Made by a program: the position numbers and the translations under genes
Shown: in pieces, positions 19,928 through 28,386 of the stretch
Numbering within the stretch: the first letter of the stretch is position 1
How the letters are laid out: every line of letters starts with the position of its first letter
Source of the DNA: Colwellia psychrerythraea 34H
Lineage (GTDB): Bacteria; Pseudomonadota; Gammaproteobacteria; Enterobacterales; Alteromonadaceae
Reading direction: 5' to 3'
Length of the DNA stretch: 64,000 nt
NCBI RefSeq assembly: GCF_000012325.1
Contig: NC_003910.7
Coordinates: 620,001-684,000 of the forward strand
Notes under the pieces: generated by a model
Database searches by the model: none
Told to the model about the DNA's origin: nothing
The model's input: the letters and a program-made list of their open reading frames with translations, nothing else

Positions 19928-21208
19928 ATGGAACAAAATATATTTCAATTACAATACGCCTTAGACACCTTTTATTTTCTTATTTGTGGTGCCTTAGTAA
20001 TGTGGATGGCCGCTGGTTTTTCAATGCTTGAAGCTGGCTTAGTACGTGCTAAAAACACTACCGAAATTTTGACTAAAAACGTCGCGCTATATGCAATTGC
20101 TTGTATTATGTACCTTGTTGTAGGTTACGATATTATGTATGGCGGTGGTGTTTTCTTAAATGGTATTGCGCTTGACGGTGCTAGCGATGCAGAAGCACTT
20201 GTTGGTGCTGTACTTGCTGAATCGGCTGAAGCTGGTTTTGATGGTGGCGCGGTTTACTCAAACGCTTCTGATTTCTTCTTTCAAGTAGTGTTTGTTGCTA
20301 CGGCAATGTCGATTGTATCAGGTGCTGTTGCTGAGCGTATGAAGTTATGGGCTTTCTTAGCATTTACCGTTGTATTAACTGGCTTTATCTATCCTATGGA
20401 AGGTAGCTGGACTTGGAACGGTGATGCTGTCTTTGGCTTATATACCTTAGGTGACTTAGGTTTCTCTGATTTTGCTGGTTCAGGTATTGTTCACATGGCA
20501 GGTGCTTCTGCAGCATTAGCTGGTGTGTTATTACTTGGTGCTCGTAAAGGAAAATACAGTAAAGACGGTAAAGTTAACGCCATTCCTGGTGCTAACTTAC
20601 CCATGGCGACATTAGGTACCTTTATTTTATGGATGGGTTGGTTTGGTTTTAATGGTGGCTCAGTATTAAAACTAGCTGACATTAATAGTGCTAACTCAGT
20701 AGCTATGGTGTTTTTAAATACCAATGCTGCCGCTGCTGCGGGTGCAATATCAGCGCTTATCTTTGCTAAAATATTGTTTAAAAAAGCGGATTTAACCATG
20801 ACATTAAACGGTGCATTAGCAGGCTTAGTGGCTATTACGGCTGAACCTTCAACACCTTCACCATTGCAAGCAACAATCTTTGGTGCAATTGCGGGCGTTA
20901 TTGTGGTGATGTCAATTTTAGCTTTAGATAAAGTGAAGATTGATGACCCAGTAGGTGCTATCTCAGTTCACGGTGTTGTTGGTTTCTTTGGTTTAATGAT
21001 TGTTCCAATCACTAACTCGTCGTCTAGCTTCAGTGGTCAGCTTATTGGTGCAGCAACTATCTTTGTTTGGGTATTTGTTACTAGTTTCATTGTGTGGTTT
21101 GCTCTGAAAAAAGTTATTGGTATTCGTGTAAGTGCTGAAGAAGAATACGAAGGTGTTGATATCTCTGACTGTGGTATGGAAGCTTACCCTGAGTTCACTA
21201 GAGGTTAG
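19928..21208 (+). CDS. amtB: Ammonium transporter
   Basis: AmtB is a trimeric inner-membrane channel that conducts ammonia. The 426-residue product shows about eleven membrane segments. The family blocks are visible: MWMAAGFSMLEAGLVRAKN, FFFQVVFVATAMSIVSGAVAERM, GSGIVHMAGASAALAGVLLLG with the first pore histidine, and the second pore histidine in GAISVHGVVGFFG. AAAGGAG precedes the ATG. It is co-transcribed with glnK; a strong terminator follows. Confidence 0.95.
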   Translation: MEQNIFQLQYALDTFYFLICGALVMWMAAGFSMLEAGLVRAKNTTEILTKNVALYAIACIMYLVVGYDIMYGGGVFLNGIALDGASDAEALVGAVLAESAEAGFDGGAVYSNASDFFFQVVFVATAMSIVSGAVAERMKLWAFLAFTVVLTGFIYPMEGSWTWNGDAVFGLYTLGDLGFSDFAGSGIVHMAGASAALAGVLLLGARKGKYSKDGKVNAIPGANLPMATLGTFILWMGWFGFNGGSVLKLADINSANSVAMVFLNTNAAAAAGAISALIFAKILFKKADLTMTLNGALAGLVAITAEPSTPSPLQATIFGAIAGVIVVMSILALDKVKIDDPVGAISVHGVVGFFGLMIVPITNSSSSFSGQLIGAATIFVWVFVTSFIVWFALKKVIGIRVSAEEEYEGVDISDCGMEAYPEFTRG

Positions 21209-21256
21209 AGCTCCAGAAGTTAGTAATATTCAAGTCTAGAATACTAAGAGTCAAAC

Positions 21257-21296
21257 AAAAAAGCAGCGACATCACTAGATGATACGCTGCTTTTTT
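21257..21296. terminator. Bidirectional terminator after amtB
   Basis: AAAAAAGCAGCG (21257-21268) pairs with CGCTGCTTTTTT (21285-21296). The A run and T run flank the stem, so it can end both the amtB transcript and the converging cyclophilin transcript. Confidence 0.92.
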
Positions 21297-21365
21297 ATTG
21301 ACTCTCTTCTGTTTTACTAAATCAACTGATAGCTAATAGATAGTAGTTTACTAGAGAACAAGGGT

Positions 21366-22244
21366 TTAACTTTCGATAAAACGTTTTCTGGTTGCTAATA
21401 ATCCTAACATTGCAATGGTAAACCAAGTCATTGAGCCGCCACTGTCTTCCACGTCAGGCACACTTTTATTTGGATCACTTGGGAAAGCATCATCGATATC
21501 CTTTACGCCATCACCATCACTATCAGGGTATTTTGATAGTAGAGGATTCAAACCGTCATCAGTAACTCCTGAACTATCGATGATTGTTACTTGTTCAATC
21601 ACAACAAAGTTTTCCGGACCTGGCACGACCATATCAGTACATGTTTTATTACTTTCAATTATCATAGGAATGCCCTGTAAAGCGCCATTCGTACAAAGAT
21701 TTTGAATCAGGGATATTTTTTCTATGATATCAAAGCCTTTAATAACTTGACCAAAAACGGTGAAACCACCGTTTTGTCGGTCTAAGTTATTAGCGTCCGA
21801 GGTGTCATTGTTATCTTTTAAATTAAAAAACCATTGGTTCGTAGCACTATTAACATCATTGCCTTTTTTAGCCATGGCAATGGTGCCTTTGACATTAGAA
21901 TAAACCGGTTCGTTTACTACGGGAGCGTTAGGCTCTAGAGGTGTTAATGGCCAAGTACCGCTAAATTCAAAACCGCCCGCTTGCACAACAAAACCAGGAG
22001 AAACTCTATGAACAACCGAGTTGGTGTAATGCCCATTATCAATATAGTTAAGAAAGTTCTTTACTGTTTCAGGTGTTGTTTTATCAAATAAGTTGATTTC
22101 AATACTGTCAGGGCTTAATGATGTTTTAATTGCAACTATGGTGGCAGTAGCTGTGTTTGCAATACCTAAAGTCGCAGTGGCTATGCCGACAAGGGCGAAT
22201 ATCTTTCTGGTATTTTTCTTTGTTATTTGTGTAAACATGGACAA
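21366..22244 (-). CDS. Secreted cyclophilin-type peptidyl-prolyl isomerase with GlyGly-CTERM tail
   Basis: The 292-residue protein starts with a signal peptide (cleavage after ATA, about residue 34). A cyclophilin domain follows over about 35-220, with FLNYIDNGHYTNSVVHRV, GFVVQAGGF, GTIAMAK, TNQWFFNL and FTVFGQVIKG. Next comes a calcium-binding type DSDGDGVKDIDDAF repeat and a C-terminal GGSMTWFTIAMLGLLATRKR segment: a GlyGly motif, a hydrophobic helix and basic residues. That is the GlyGly-CTERM signal cut by rhombosortase, as used for proteins exported by type II secretion to the cell surface. The active-site arginine (VVHRVSPGF) is present. Confidence 0.88.
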   Translation of the reverse strand: MSMFTQITKKNTRKIFALVGIATATLGIANTATATIVAIKTSLSPDSIEINLFDKTTPETVKNFLNYIDNGHYTNSVVHRVSPGFVVQAGGFEFSGTWPLTPLEPNAPVVNEPVYSNVKGTIAMAKKGNDVNSATNQWFFNLKDNNDTSDANNLDRQNGGFTVFGQVIKGFDIIEKISLIQNLCTNGALQGIPMIIESNKTCTDMVVPGPENFVVIEQVTIIDSSGVTDDGLNPLLSKYPDSDGDGVKDIDDAFPSDPNKSVPDVEDSGGSMTWFTIAMLGLLATRKRFIES

Positions 22245-22532
22245 CCTAAGTTTGCAGTTAATGGTTCGAATTTGTAGCTCATAGTAAAGACTGTGATTGG
22301 TGTTAACAAGTAGCCGTTACACTTTAGTAACTTAGCTTTAAATATTAAGGTTACTTTTTTTAGGGAAATTAGGCTGGTAATACCTTGATTATTTATAAGA
22401 AATACTTCGCAGTAAGCCTGCTATGGTCACCAGCTTAATTAGTGCTTTGAGAGTTCGCTTGCTTTGGTATCGAAAGACATTAGAATAGCGCCAACCGCGT
22501 TGTAAATACGCTTATAAGTTTAAGGAAAAAAT

Positions 22533-22928
22533 GTGAGAAAACTATTGTTGGTGAGTATTTTTATGCTGCTTTCGTCTTTGTCTAGCTTTGCTCAAGCCGA
22601 CATGAAGTTGGGTGTCGCGCTCGATATGGATTTAAGCCTTGTCGCGCAAATAGATCGTTATAATATCGTACTGGGTGATAGAGGCTTTGCGGTCGATTAC
22701 TTAATTAAAACAGGTCAATTTGATAATAAAACGCCATTGTCTTGGTATTTTGCAGGTGGTGGTTGGACTGAGTGGGATGATGGCTTTGGTGTTCGTGCTC
22801 CCGTAGGTATTTCTTGGTACTTTGCTAAGGGTTGGGACTTATATGGACAGGTGCAGCCAGTAGCAAATTTTGATGATGGCTTTAAGTTTAGCGTTGATGG
22901 TGCTGTTGGTGTACGTTTTTCATTTTAG
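22533..22928 (+). CDS. Small outer-membrane-like beta-barrel protein of unknown function
   Basis: A 131-residue product with a signal peptide (about residues 1-22, ending SSFAQA). A beta-rich mature part has repeated WYFA segments (LSWYFAGGGWTEW, GISWYFAKGWDLYGQVQP) and the terminal GVRFSF, typical of small outer-membrane barrels. No family could be named. The start is GTG: AAGGA lies nine bases upstream, and the overlapping ATG reads straight into a stop. A strong terminator follows, so it is a one-gene unit divergent from the cyclophilin gene. Confidence 0.72.
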   Translation: MRKLLLVSIFMLLSSLSSFAQADMKLGVALDMDLSLVAQIDRYNIVLGDRGFAVDYLIKTGQFDNKTPLSWYFAGGGWTEWDDGFGVRAPVGISWYFAKGWDLYGQVQPVANFDDGFKFSVDGAVGVRFSF

Positions 22929-22960
22929 CGGATAATTACATAAGTGAATAATCTACCATA

Positions 22961-22985
22961 AAAAAAGCGCCTCAAGGCGCTTTTA
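22961..22985 (+). terminator. Intrinsic terminator after the small barrel gene
   Basis: AAAAGCGCC (22963-22971) pairs with GGCGCTTTT (22976-22984) around a TCAA loop, followed by AATT. This is a compact, GC-rich Rho-independent terminator. Confidence 0.92.
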
Positions 22986-23089
22986 ATTCCTGCTGAATCC
23001 TGCATTTAGAGATAACATGGGTATAGATCAATAACCATAATTCTCAATTTGTTTACACTGAGCCAATAAATTGAACAGAGTACTTAATT

Positions 23090-23944
23090 ATGCGTTGGCG
23101 TTATTTTATTATTTTACAAGCTATTATCTTGCTGATTGCAGCAGGGCTCGTTTATAAACATCAAGATAAAGCTAAGTTAATTAAAACTCCGCCTATTGAA
23201 TTGGCAAAGTGGTACAAACCTGACAATAAGCGTCAAGTTTGGCTACATAATATGTTTAAACTTCGCCGTGAAATGCAGGCGGTAGAATTTTATGCGCAAC
23301 AGCAAGATGCTGAACATTTGCAAGTGTGGACAGAGCAGCTGACTGAACACTACCTTAAAATTGCCGACATGGTACCCGCTTGGCAAAAAAAATTATCGAT
23401 AAACACGATGGAAGAATTGAAGTTCGCTAGTGAGCAACAGGATTTTACTTCGGTATTAGTTCAGCATAAAACGTTGCAAAAAAGTTGTGACTCTTGTCAT
23501 GACGATTATCAAGCCATTACGGCTCTGACCTATAGAACGCCAGACTTCTCAAACATTCAAATAACCCCTGAGCTCAGTTTTGTTGAACATATGGATATGT
23601 TAACAAGGCAAGTGAACCAGATAAAAATTTCAGCACAGGATGGTAATAAGTCTTTAGCGCTATCATCTTTAGCAGACCTTAATGATGAAATGGCAACGTT
23701 GGGAGAAACCTGCGTAGATTGTCATAAAAAAGATCGTAAGCCTTACCCAAGTGAAATGATGAAAAAAACACTCAGTAGTTTAAAGACATCCATAGAATCA
23801 GGTACCGCTAAACAACAAGGACGCGATCTTGGTACGTTAGCCGTATTAGCATGTGCTCGTTGTCATGGCACACACCGTATTGCTTATGGCGCTAAAAAAC
23901 ATTTAGTTAAAGAGGTTAGCTTCAGTAATTTGATAAAGCACTAA
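23090..23944 (+). CDS. Membrane-anchored triheme cytochrome c
   Basis: A 284-residue protein with an N-terminal membrane segment (about 5-22) and a periplasmic part carrying three haem c sites: CDSCH at 133-137, CVDCH at 208-212 and CARCH at 255-259. The first two are each preceded by a helical stretch of about 80 residues with similar layout (a conserved NQ/WTE helix and a histidine), suggesting a duplicated cytochrome c'-like unit plus a third haem. The donor and acceptor are unknown. It lies just before the FNR-marked feoAB region but has a 260-base gap to it, so it is probably its own transcript. No family name was recognised with confidence. Confidence 0.8.
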   Translation: MRWRYFIILQAIILLIAAGLVYKHQDKAKLIKTPPIELAKWYKPDNKRQVWLHNMFKLRREMQAVEFYAQQQDAEHLQVWTEQLTEHYLKIADMVPAWQKKLSINTMEELKFASEQQDFTSVLVQHKTLQKSCDSCHDDYQAITALTYRTPDFSNIQITPELSFVEHMDMLTRQVNQIKISAQDGNKSLALSSLADLNDEMATLGETCVDCHKKDRKPYPSEMMKKTLSSLKTSIESGTAKQQGRDLGTLAVLACARCHGTHRIAYGAKKHLVKEVSFSNLIKH

Positions 23945-24066
23945 CGGTTAAATAGCTGCTAGTGAGTTTGCGTTGACTTAACTCTCAAATTAACCATTGA
24001 TGGTTGGGCGAGTGTGTTCACTATTATTTACCTTTAGTGTCACTTAGGTTTTTTATCAACGCTAAC

Positions 24067-24080
24067 TTGATCAAAATCAA
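24067..24080. promoter_or_regulatory. Perfect FNR/ANR box upstream of feoA
   Basis: TTGATCAAAATCAA matches the FNR consensus at every defined position. It lies about 130 bases before feoA. FNR activates feoABC in E. coli, because ferrous iron is the soluble form without oxygen, so the site fits the gene. Confidence 0.82.
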
Positions 24081-24132
24081 GCCAGAAGAGCAGCTTTTAC
24101 TGTTGTATTGACAGACTAAATGCTATTATCTA

Positions 24133-24151
24133 AATAATAGTAATTATCATT
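24133..24151. promoter_or_regulatory. Fur-box-like site upstream of feoA
   Basis: AATAATAGTAATTATCATT, read on the minus strand as AATGATAATTACTATTATT, matches the core AATGATAAT half of the Fur consensus and is AT-rich through the other half. It is placed between the FNR box and feoA, where a Fur site is expected. It is imperfect, and the region is AT-rich, so chance cannot be excluded. Confidence 0.5.
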
Positions 24152-24204
24152 AGCTCTTAGGTTACCCTTTTGAGTAAGATGAATTTGTTTTTTGGATTTA
24201 TATT

Positions 24205-24426
24205 ATGACTCTAGCTGAACTTCCCCTTAATAAACCAGCCAAAATTAGCGCGCTACCGAAAGATGAAGCTATCGCTGCTCAATTGATTGAACAGGGCTTC
24301 ACGCTTAGGTCACATGTATCATTAGCGCATAAGGCTCCTTTTAATGGCCCAATGGCTTTTCGCTTACACAATACTAAAATTAGCATTCAGCGAGATATCG
24401 CAAAGCAAATTGGCGTTAATTTTTAA
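24205..24426 (+). CDS. feoA: Ferrous iron transport protein A
   Basis: FeoA is a small SH3-like cytoplasmic protein needed for Feo-mediated ferrous iron uptake. The 73-residue product has the family layout: LAELPLNKPAKISAL, a turn region EAIAAQLIEQGFTLRSHV, and the last strands PMAFRLHNTKISIQRDIAKQI. It precedes feoB by 50 bases, with a small stem (AATGAAT 24429-24435 / ATTCATT 24441-24447) between them. Regulation is probably by FNR and Fur through the sites upstream. Confidence 0.92.
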   Translation: MTLAELPLNKPAKISALPKDEAIAAQLIEQGFTLRSHVSLAHKAPFNGPMAFRLHNTKISIQRDIAKQIGVNF

Positions 24427-24476
24427 TCAATGAATGAGCTATTCATTCATAACAAGCAACCAAAAAGAATCTTTCC

Positions 24477-26660
24477 GTGAAACAATCAAAACATTTCGCA
24501 CTGGTTGGTTTTGCCAACTCGGGCAAAAGCACTTTATTTAACCTGTTATTATCTGATAGCGAAAGTAATAAAAAGCAGAGTAAACAAAATGTAGGCAATT
24601 GGTCAGGTGTGACAGTTGCAGCTAAAAAAACAAGCATTACCCTAAATAATAACGCTGCCTATTTATCTGATCTTCCTGGTTTAAGTTCATTAGAACGTCA
24701 TGCCGAACAGGGTAAAGATCTCACTATTTCTCAATCATTTTTGCAAGGAAATGATATTGATTTTTTAGTCAATGTTGTTGATATTAATCAGCTTAGTCGT
24801 CAACTTTATTTAACTAGCCAGTTATTAGAGCTTGGAGTACCAATGATCGTGGTGCTTAATAAAATCGATCGACAAAAACATTTAGACATTGATATTTCGC
24901 AATTAGCAGCCGAATTAGGTTGTCCTATTGTTGCGATTAGCGCACAACGTGATGATGCCCTAAAAAAGGTGCAACAAGCACTTGGTCAATTAAACGGTGA
25001 CCTATCTGCCGTTCACCAAAAAATTATTGATAATGCTCACACCGAGTCAAAAGATAAGCCAGAGCCAAACGTCAAAGTAATGCACGCTCGTTATGACTAC
25101 ATTACGGATATGCTGGCGCGTGTAAGCAGTGTTGAAGCAACAAACGCTGCTTTTGCTAATCCAACATCTAGCAACAAGCCCTTTTCAGAAAAAATTGATA
25201 GCCTAGTCTTACACCCTATAACGGGCATACCCGTTTTTCTTGGTGTGATGTACTTGCTCTTTATGTTTGCCATTAATGTCGGTAGTGCCTTTATCGATTT
25301 TTTCGATATTATTAGTGGTACCTTATTCGTTGAATATCCTCTGCACTTCCTTGCACCTTTAGATTTACCACAGTGGATACTTACTATTGTGGAAGGCTTG
25401 GGCAGTGGTATGCAAACGGTCGCGACTTTTATTCCTATTATAGCCTGTTTATTTATTGGCTTATCACTGCTTGAGAGTTCAGGCTACTTAGCTCGCGCTG
25501 CTTTTGTTGTAGACAGTTTGATGCAAAAAATTGGCTTGCCCGGTAAAGCTTTTGTTCCTTTGATTGTTGGCTTTGGCTGTACGGTACCTGCGGTAATGTC
25601 AGCAAGAATACTTGATAGTGAACGAGAACGTATTACCACAGTAATGATGTCACCCTTTATGTCATGTGGGGCAAGGTTACCTGTTTATGCACTATTTGCC
25701 GCCGCATTTTTCCCTGATAACGGTCAAAACTTAGTGTTTTTATTGTATTTAGTCGGTATTGCCGCTGCTATATTTACCGGATTCTTATTAAAGAAAACCG
25801 TTTTATCAGGCACGACTTCATTAAACATTATGGAATTACCGCAGTATGAGATGCCGAGAATTGGTGCTCTTAGTAAGCGAGTATGGCAGCGTACCAGTAG
25901 TTTTGTCACAGGTGCAGGTAAAACCATTGTGATCGTGGTGTGTTTACTTAACTTTTTTAACTCTATTGGCATTGACGGTAAGTTTGGCAGTCAAGACAGT
26001 GAGAACTCGGTATTGAGCCAAGGGGCAAAAGTGGTTATGCCGCTATTGGCACCTATGGGTGTTCAAGAAGACAATTGGCAAGCCGGCGTAGGAATAATTA
26101 CCGGAATATTTGCCAAAGAAGTATTGGTTGCCACGTTTAATAATTTATATTCACCACATGCCTCAGAGGGTGAGGGCGCACCATCATTGGTGCAAAGTTG
26201 GCAGGACGCGACTGATAGCATTAAAGAAAATTTATTTGGTATTTCTCCTGATGACCCTTTGGGTATTAGTGTCGGTGATATCAGTGATTTGAATATTGCT
26301 GCACAAGAGCAAGGTGTTGAATTAACTACTTACCAACGAATGCAGTTAGCTTTTGTTAGCCAGTTAGGCGCTTTTAGCTATTTATTATTTATCTTACTTT
26401 ATACCCCTTGCGTTGCTGCTATGGGAGCAATTAAAAATGAAGTAGGTAGTCGTTGGGCTGGATTTGCTGGGATATGGAGCTTTGTTTTTGCTTATTTGGT
26501 ATCAACGTTATGTTATCAAATTGGTAATTTCTTGGCATCACCATTAAGTTCTAGTATTACTATTGCTCTCGCTTTATTAACCTTTGTTTTGATTTACTTT
26601 TGGCTTAAACATAAAGGTAAAAAGGTATTAACTATTCCTGTAAGGGTCAGTTACAGCTAA
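24477..26660 (+). CDS. feoB: Ferrous iron transport protein B
   Basis: FeoB is the inner-membrane ferrous iron permease with a cytoplasmic G domain. The 727-residue product carries G1 (GFANSGKST, residues 11-19), G3 (DLPGL), G4 (NKID), and the two Gate motifs of the membrane part with the conserved VGFGCTVPAVMSAR and MSPFMSCGARLPVYALF segments. The stretch LLYTPCVAAMGAIKNEVG near the end holds the family cysteine. The start is GTG, with only a weak AAAGAA ribosome site, so translational coupling to feoA is likely. No feoC follows; the next 600 bases hold a stem-loop and a MITE copy. Confidence 0.95.
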   Translation: MKQSKHFALVGFANSGKSTLFNLLLSDSESNKKQSKQNVGNWSGVTVAAKKTSITLNNNAAYLSDLPGLSSLERHAEQGKDLTISQSFLQGNDIDFLVNVVDINQLSRQLYLTSQLLELGVPMIVVLNKIDRQKHLDIDISQLAAELGCPIVAISAQRDDALKKVQQALGQLNGDLSAVHQKIIDNAHTESKDKPEPNVKVMHARYDYITDMLARVSSVEATNAAFANPTSSNKPFSEKIDSLVLHPITGIPVFLGVMYLLFMFAINVGSAFIDFFDIISGTLFVEYPLHFLAPLDLPQWILTIVEGLGSGMQTVATFIPIIACLFIGLSLLESSGYLARAAFVVDSLMQKIGLPGKAFVPLIVGFGCTVPAVMSARILDSERERITTVMMSPFMSCGARLPVYALFAAAFFPDNGQNLVFLLYLVGIAAAIFTGFLLKKTVLSGTTSLNIMELPQYEMPRIGALSKRVWQRTSSFVTGAGKTIVIVVCLLNFFNSIGIDGKFGSQDSENSVLSQGAKVVMPLLAPMGVQEDNWQAGVGIITGIFAKEVLVATFNNLYSPHASEGEGAPSLVQSWQDATDSIKENLFGISPDDPLGISVGDISDLNIAAQEQGVELTTYQRMQLAFVSQLGAFSYLLFILLYTPCVAAMGAIKNEVGSRWAGFAGIWSFVFAYLVSTLCYQIGNFLASPLSSSITIALALLTFVLIYFWLKHKGKKVLTIPVRVSYS

Positions 26661-26744
26661 TAACTATGTAATTTCGCTTAATATGGGTTTAACTCTATCT
26701 GAATAGTTTGCCCAACAAGTCCCATTTCAATTTACCTCATTCGT

Positions 26745-26777
26745 CATAGCTAACAATCCTCGTTGTTGTTAGCTATG
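26745..26777 (+). terminator. Stem-loop downstream of feoB
   Basis: CATAGCTAACAA (26745-26756) and TTGTTAGCTATG (26766-26777) form a perfect 12-bp stem with a 9-base loop, 84 bases after the feoB stop. No strong T tract follows, so it may be a Rho-assisted terminator or an mRNA 3'-end stem. Confidence 0.45.
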
Positions 26778-26862
26778 TCACCTTAATTACTACCTTCATT
26801 GTTACTCTCACAATATCCCAAACGCCACTATTCAAATCGTTTTCCTTAACCAAAGTCATATT

Positions 26863-27175
26863 ATACCAATCGTAATAATTGATTAATCACTTAGCGAGAA
26901 TTAAAAGGTTTAGAGGCAAGGCATTGATTGAAGAGAATGGTTATTCAGGAGAATATGCTCCTGCATTCTCTAAGAAGCTTCATCCCTGTAGCGTCCTTGT
27001 CAAAATCAATAACGCCGGATGTAAGCCTTTTAGACTCGCCCTTTGGGAGCTCATTAGCAAACTGATAACATCACAAAATAAATGAAATATAGACTAACTA
27101 TGGTTAAATTATTTTACTTGTTTTAAGCTCGCTAATGTAGCTCTAAGCTGACCAATAAATTAATGCGATGGGTAT
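26863..27175 (+). repeat. MITE-like element, 313-bp copy upstream of pfkA
   Basis: It begins ATACCAATCG and ends GATGGGTAT, with imperfect terminal inverted repeats. It aligns with the reverse complement of the element at 14826-15090 along its whole length. It has an extra 48-bp block, which contains the small hairpin AGGAG-AATATG-CTCCT. A 68-codon open frame inside it is not considered a gene. It ends about 80 bases before pfkA, so pfkA's promoter must lie in or next to it. Confidence 0.8.
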
Positions 27176-27257
27176 TAATTCTCACTGAAACCTTGTACTT
27201 TGAATAGTAACGGGTATATACCCCAGTGTGATTTCTATCGGGTAATAGAGTGAAAAT

Positions 27258-28301
27258 ATGAATAATAAAAAAACAACGTCAATTAAGCGCATTGCACTAT
27301 TAACCAGTGGCGGTGATGCTCCAGGGATGAATGCAGCGATACGTTCAGTTGTATTAGCAGCTCATCATTATCATATTGAAGTCATTGGTTTTTATCATGG
27401 TTATAACGGCTTGGTATGTGAAGAGCATATCGCCATGGCTGAACCGTTAACCTTGTTAAAAGTAAATAGCATTATTCACCTCGGTGGTACGATATTGAAG
27501 AGTGCTCGTTGTCAGTTAATGCATGAAGCAAAAGGCTTACAGTTAGCCGCGGATACCTTAAATGATAAAAATATCGATGCACTTGTTGTTATAGGTGGTG
27601 ATGGATCTTTTTCTGGATTGCTGGCGCTTCAAGCGTATTGGTCAGGTCAGATGATTGGAATTCCGGGAACGATAGATAATGATCTTGATGGGACTGATTA
27701 CACTATTGGCTTTGCCACAGCAGTAAACACTGGCATAGAAGCAATTGACAAAATTCGTGATACCGCAGATGCTTTTGAACGGATATTTATTGTTGAGTTG
27801 ATGGGGCGACATTGTGGCCATATAACGTTCAATGTTGGTATTGCTTGTGCGGCAGAGCAGGTATTATCTTTTGAAAATTTTAACGCGAATGAGCAGTCGT
27901 CAAAATTACAGCAACTTGCGACAGAAATTACCACAGCAAAGAAAAATCGTCATTCAAGTTATATTATTGTTATCGCAGAAAACCTGTGGCCAGGTGGCGC
28001 TGTAGAATTAGCGAGACAATTGCACCTACAAGCTGATATTGAGTGCACGCCCTGTATATTAGGCCATATACAGCGAGGTGGCTCACCCATTGCTAAAGAT
28101 AGAATACTCGCGACAAAAATGGGCGTAGCTGCTGTGCAAGCACTTATAGACGGTGAATCCAATATTATGGTGGCAGAGCAAAATAATGCGATGAATTTTA
28201 TTACGCTGGATGAGGCAATTAAGCACAAAAAAGTAGTAAGCAAACAGCTCATTGATGCACAACAAAATATCTTGGCGTTAACAGCGCAAACCCAGTGTTA
28301 A
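27258..28301 (+). CDS. pfkA: ATP-dependent 6-phosphofructokinase
   Basis: PfkA phosphorylates fructose 6-phosphate, the committed step of glycolysis. The 347-residue product is close in size to the E. coli enzyme (320). TSGGDAPGMNA (residues 17-25), VIGGDGS (111-117), GTIDND with the catalytic Asp140 and Asp142, MGRHCG (182-187) and LGHIQRGGSP are all present. The GGDGS and PGTIDND forms mark the ATP-using type; pyrophosphate enzymes have GGDD and PKTIDND. It is a single gene, with a weak ribosome site. Confidence 0.94.
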   Translation: MNNKKTTSIKRIALLTSGGDAPGMNAAIRSVVLAAHHYHIEVIGFYHGYNGLVCEEHIAMAEPLTLLKVNSIIHLGGTILKSARCQLMHEAKGLQLAADTLNDKNIDALVVIGGDGSFSGLLALQAYWSGQMIGIPGTIDNDLDGTDYTIGFATAVNTGIEAIDKIRDTADAFERIFIVELMGRHCGHITFNVGIACAAEQVLSFENFNANEQSSKLQQLATEITTAKKNRHSSYIIVIAENLWPGGAVELARQLHLQADIECTPCILGHIQRGGSPIAKDRILATKMGVAAVQALIDGESNIMVAEQNNAMNFITLDEAIKHKKVVSKQLIDAQQNILALTAQTQC

Positions 28302-28386
28302 TAACGAGGTGAAAATAAGGCTAATAATTGCCTTTAATCAACCCCTTGCTTAAAAAGCGTTTCTACTTCAAAGAGGTGATTCATTA

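Noticed and set aside
26879-27085. 68-codon open frame between feoB and pfkA
   Set aside because: It lies wholly inside the 313-bp repeat; the other copy does not keep the frame because of the 48-bp difference, and it has no ribosome site.
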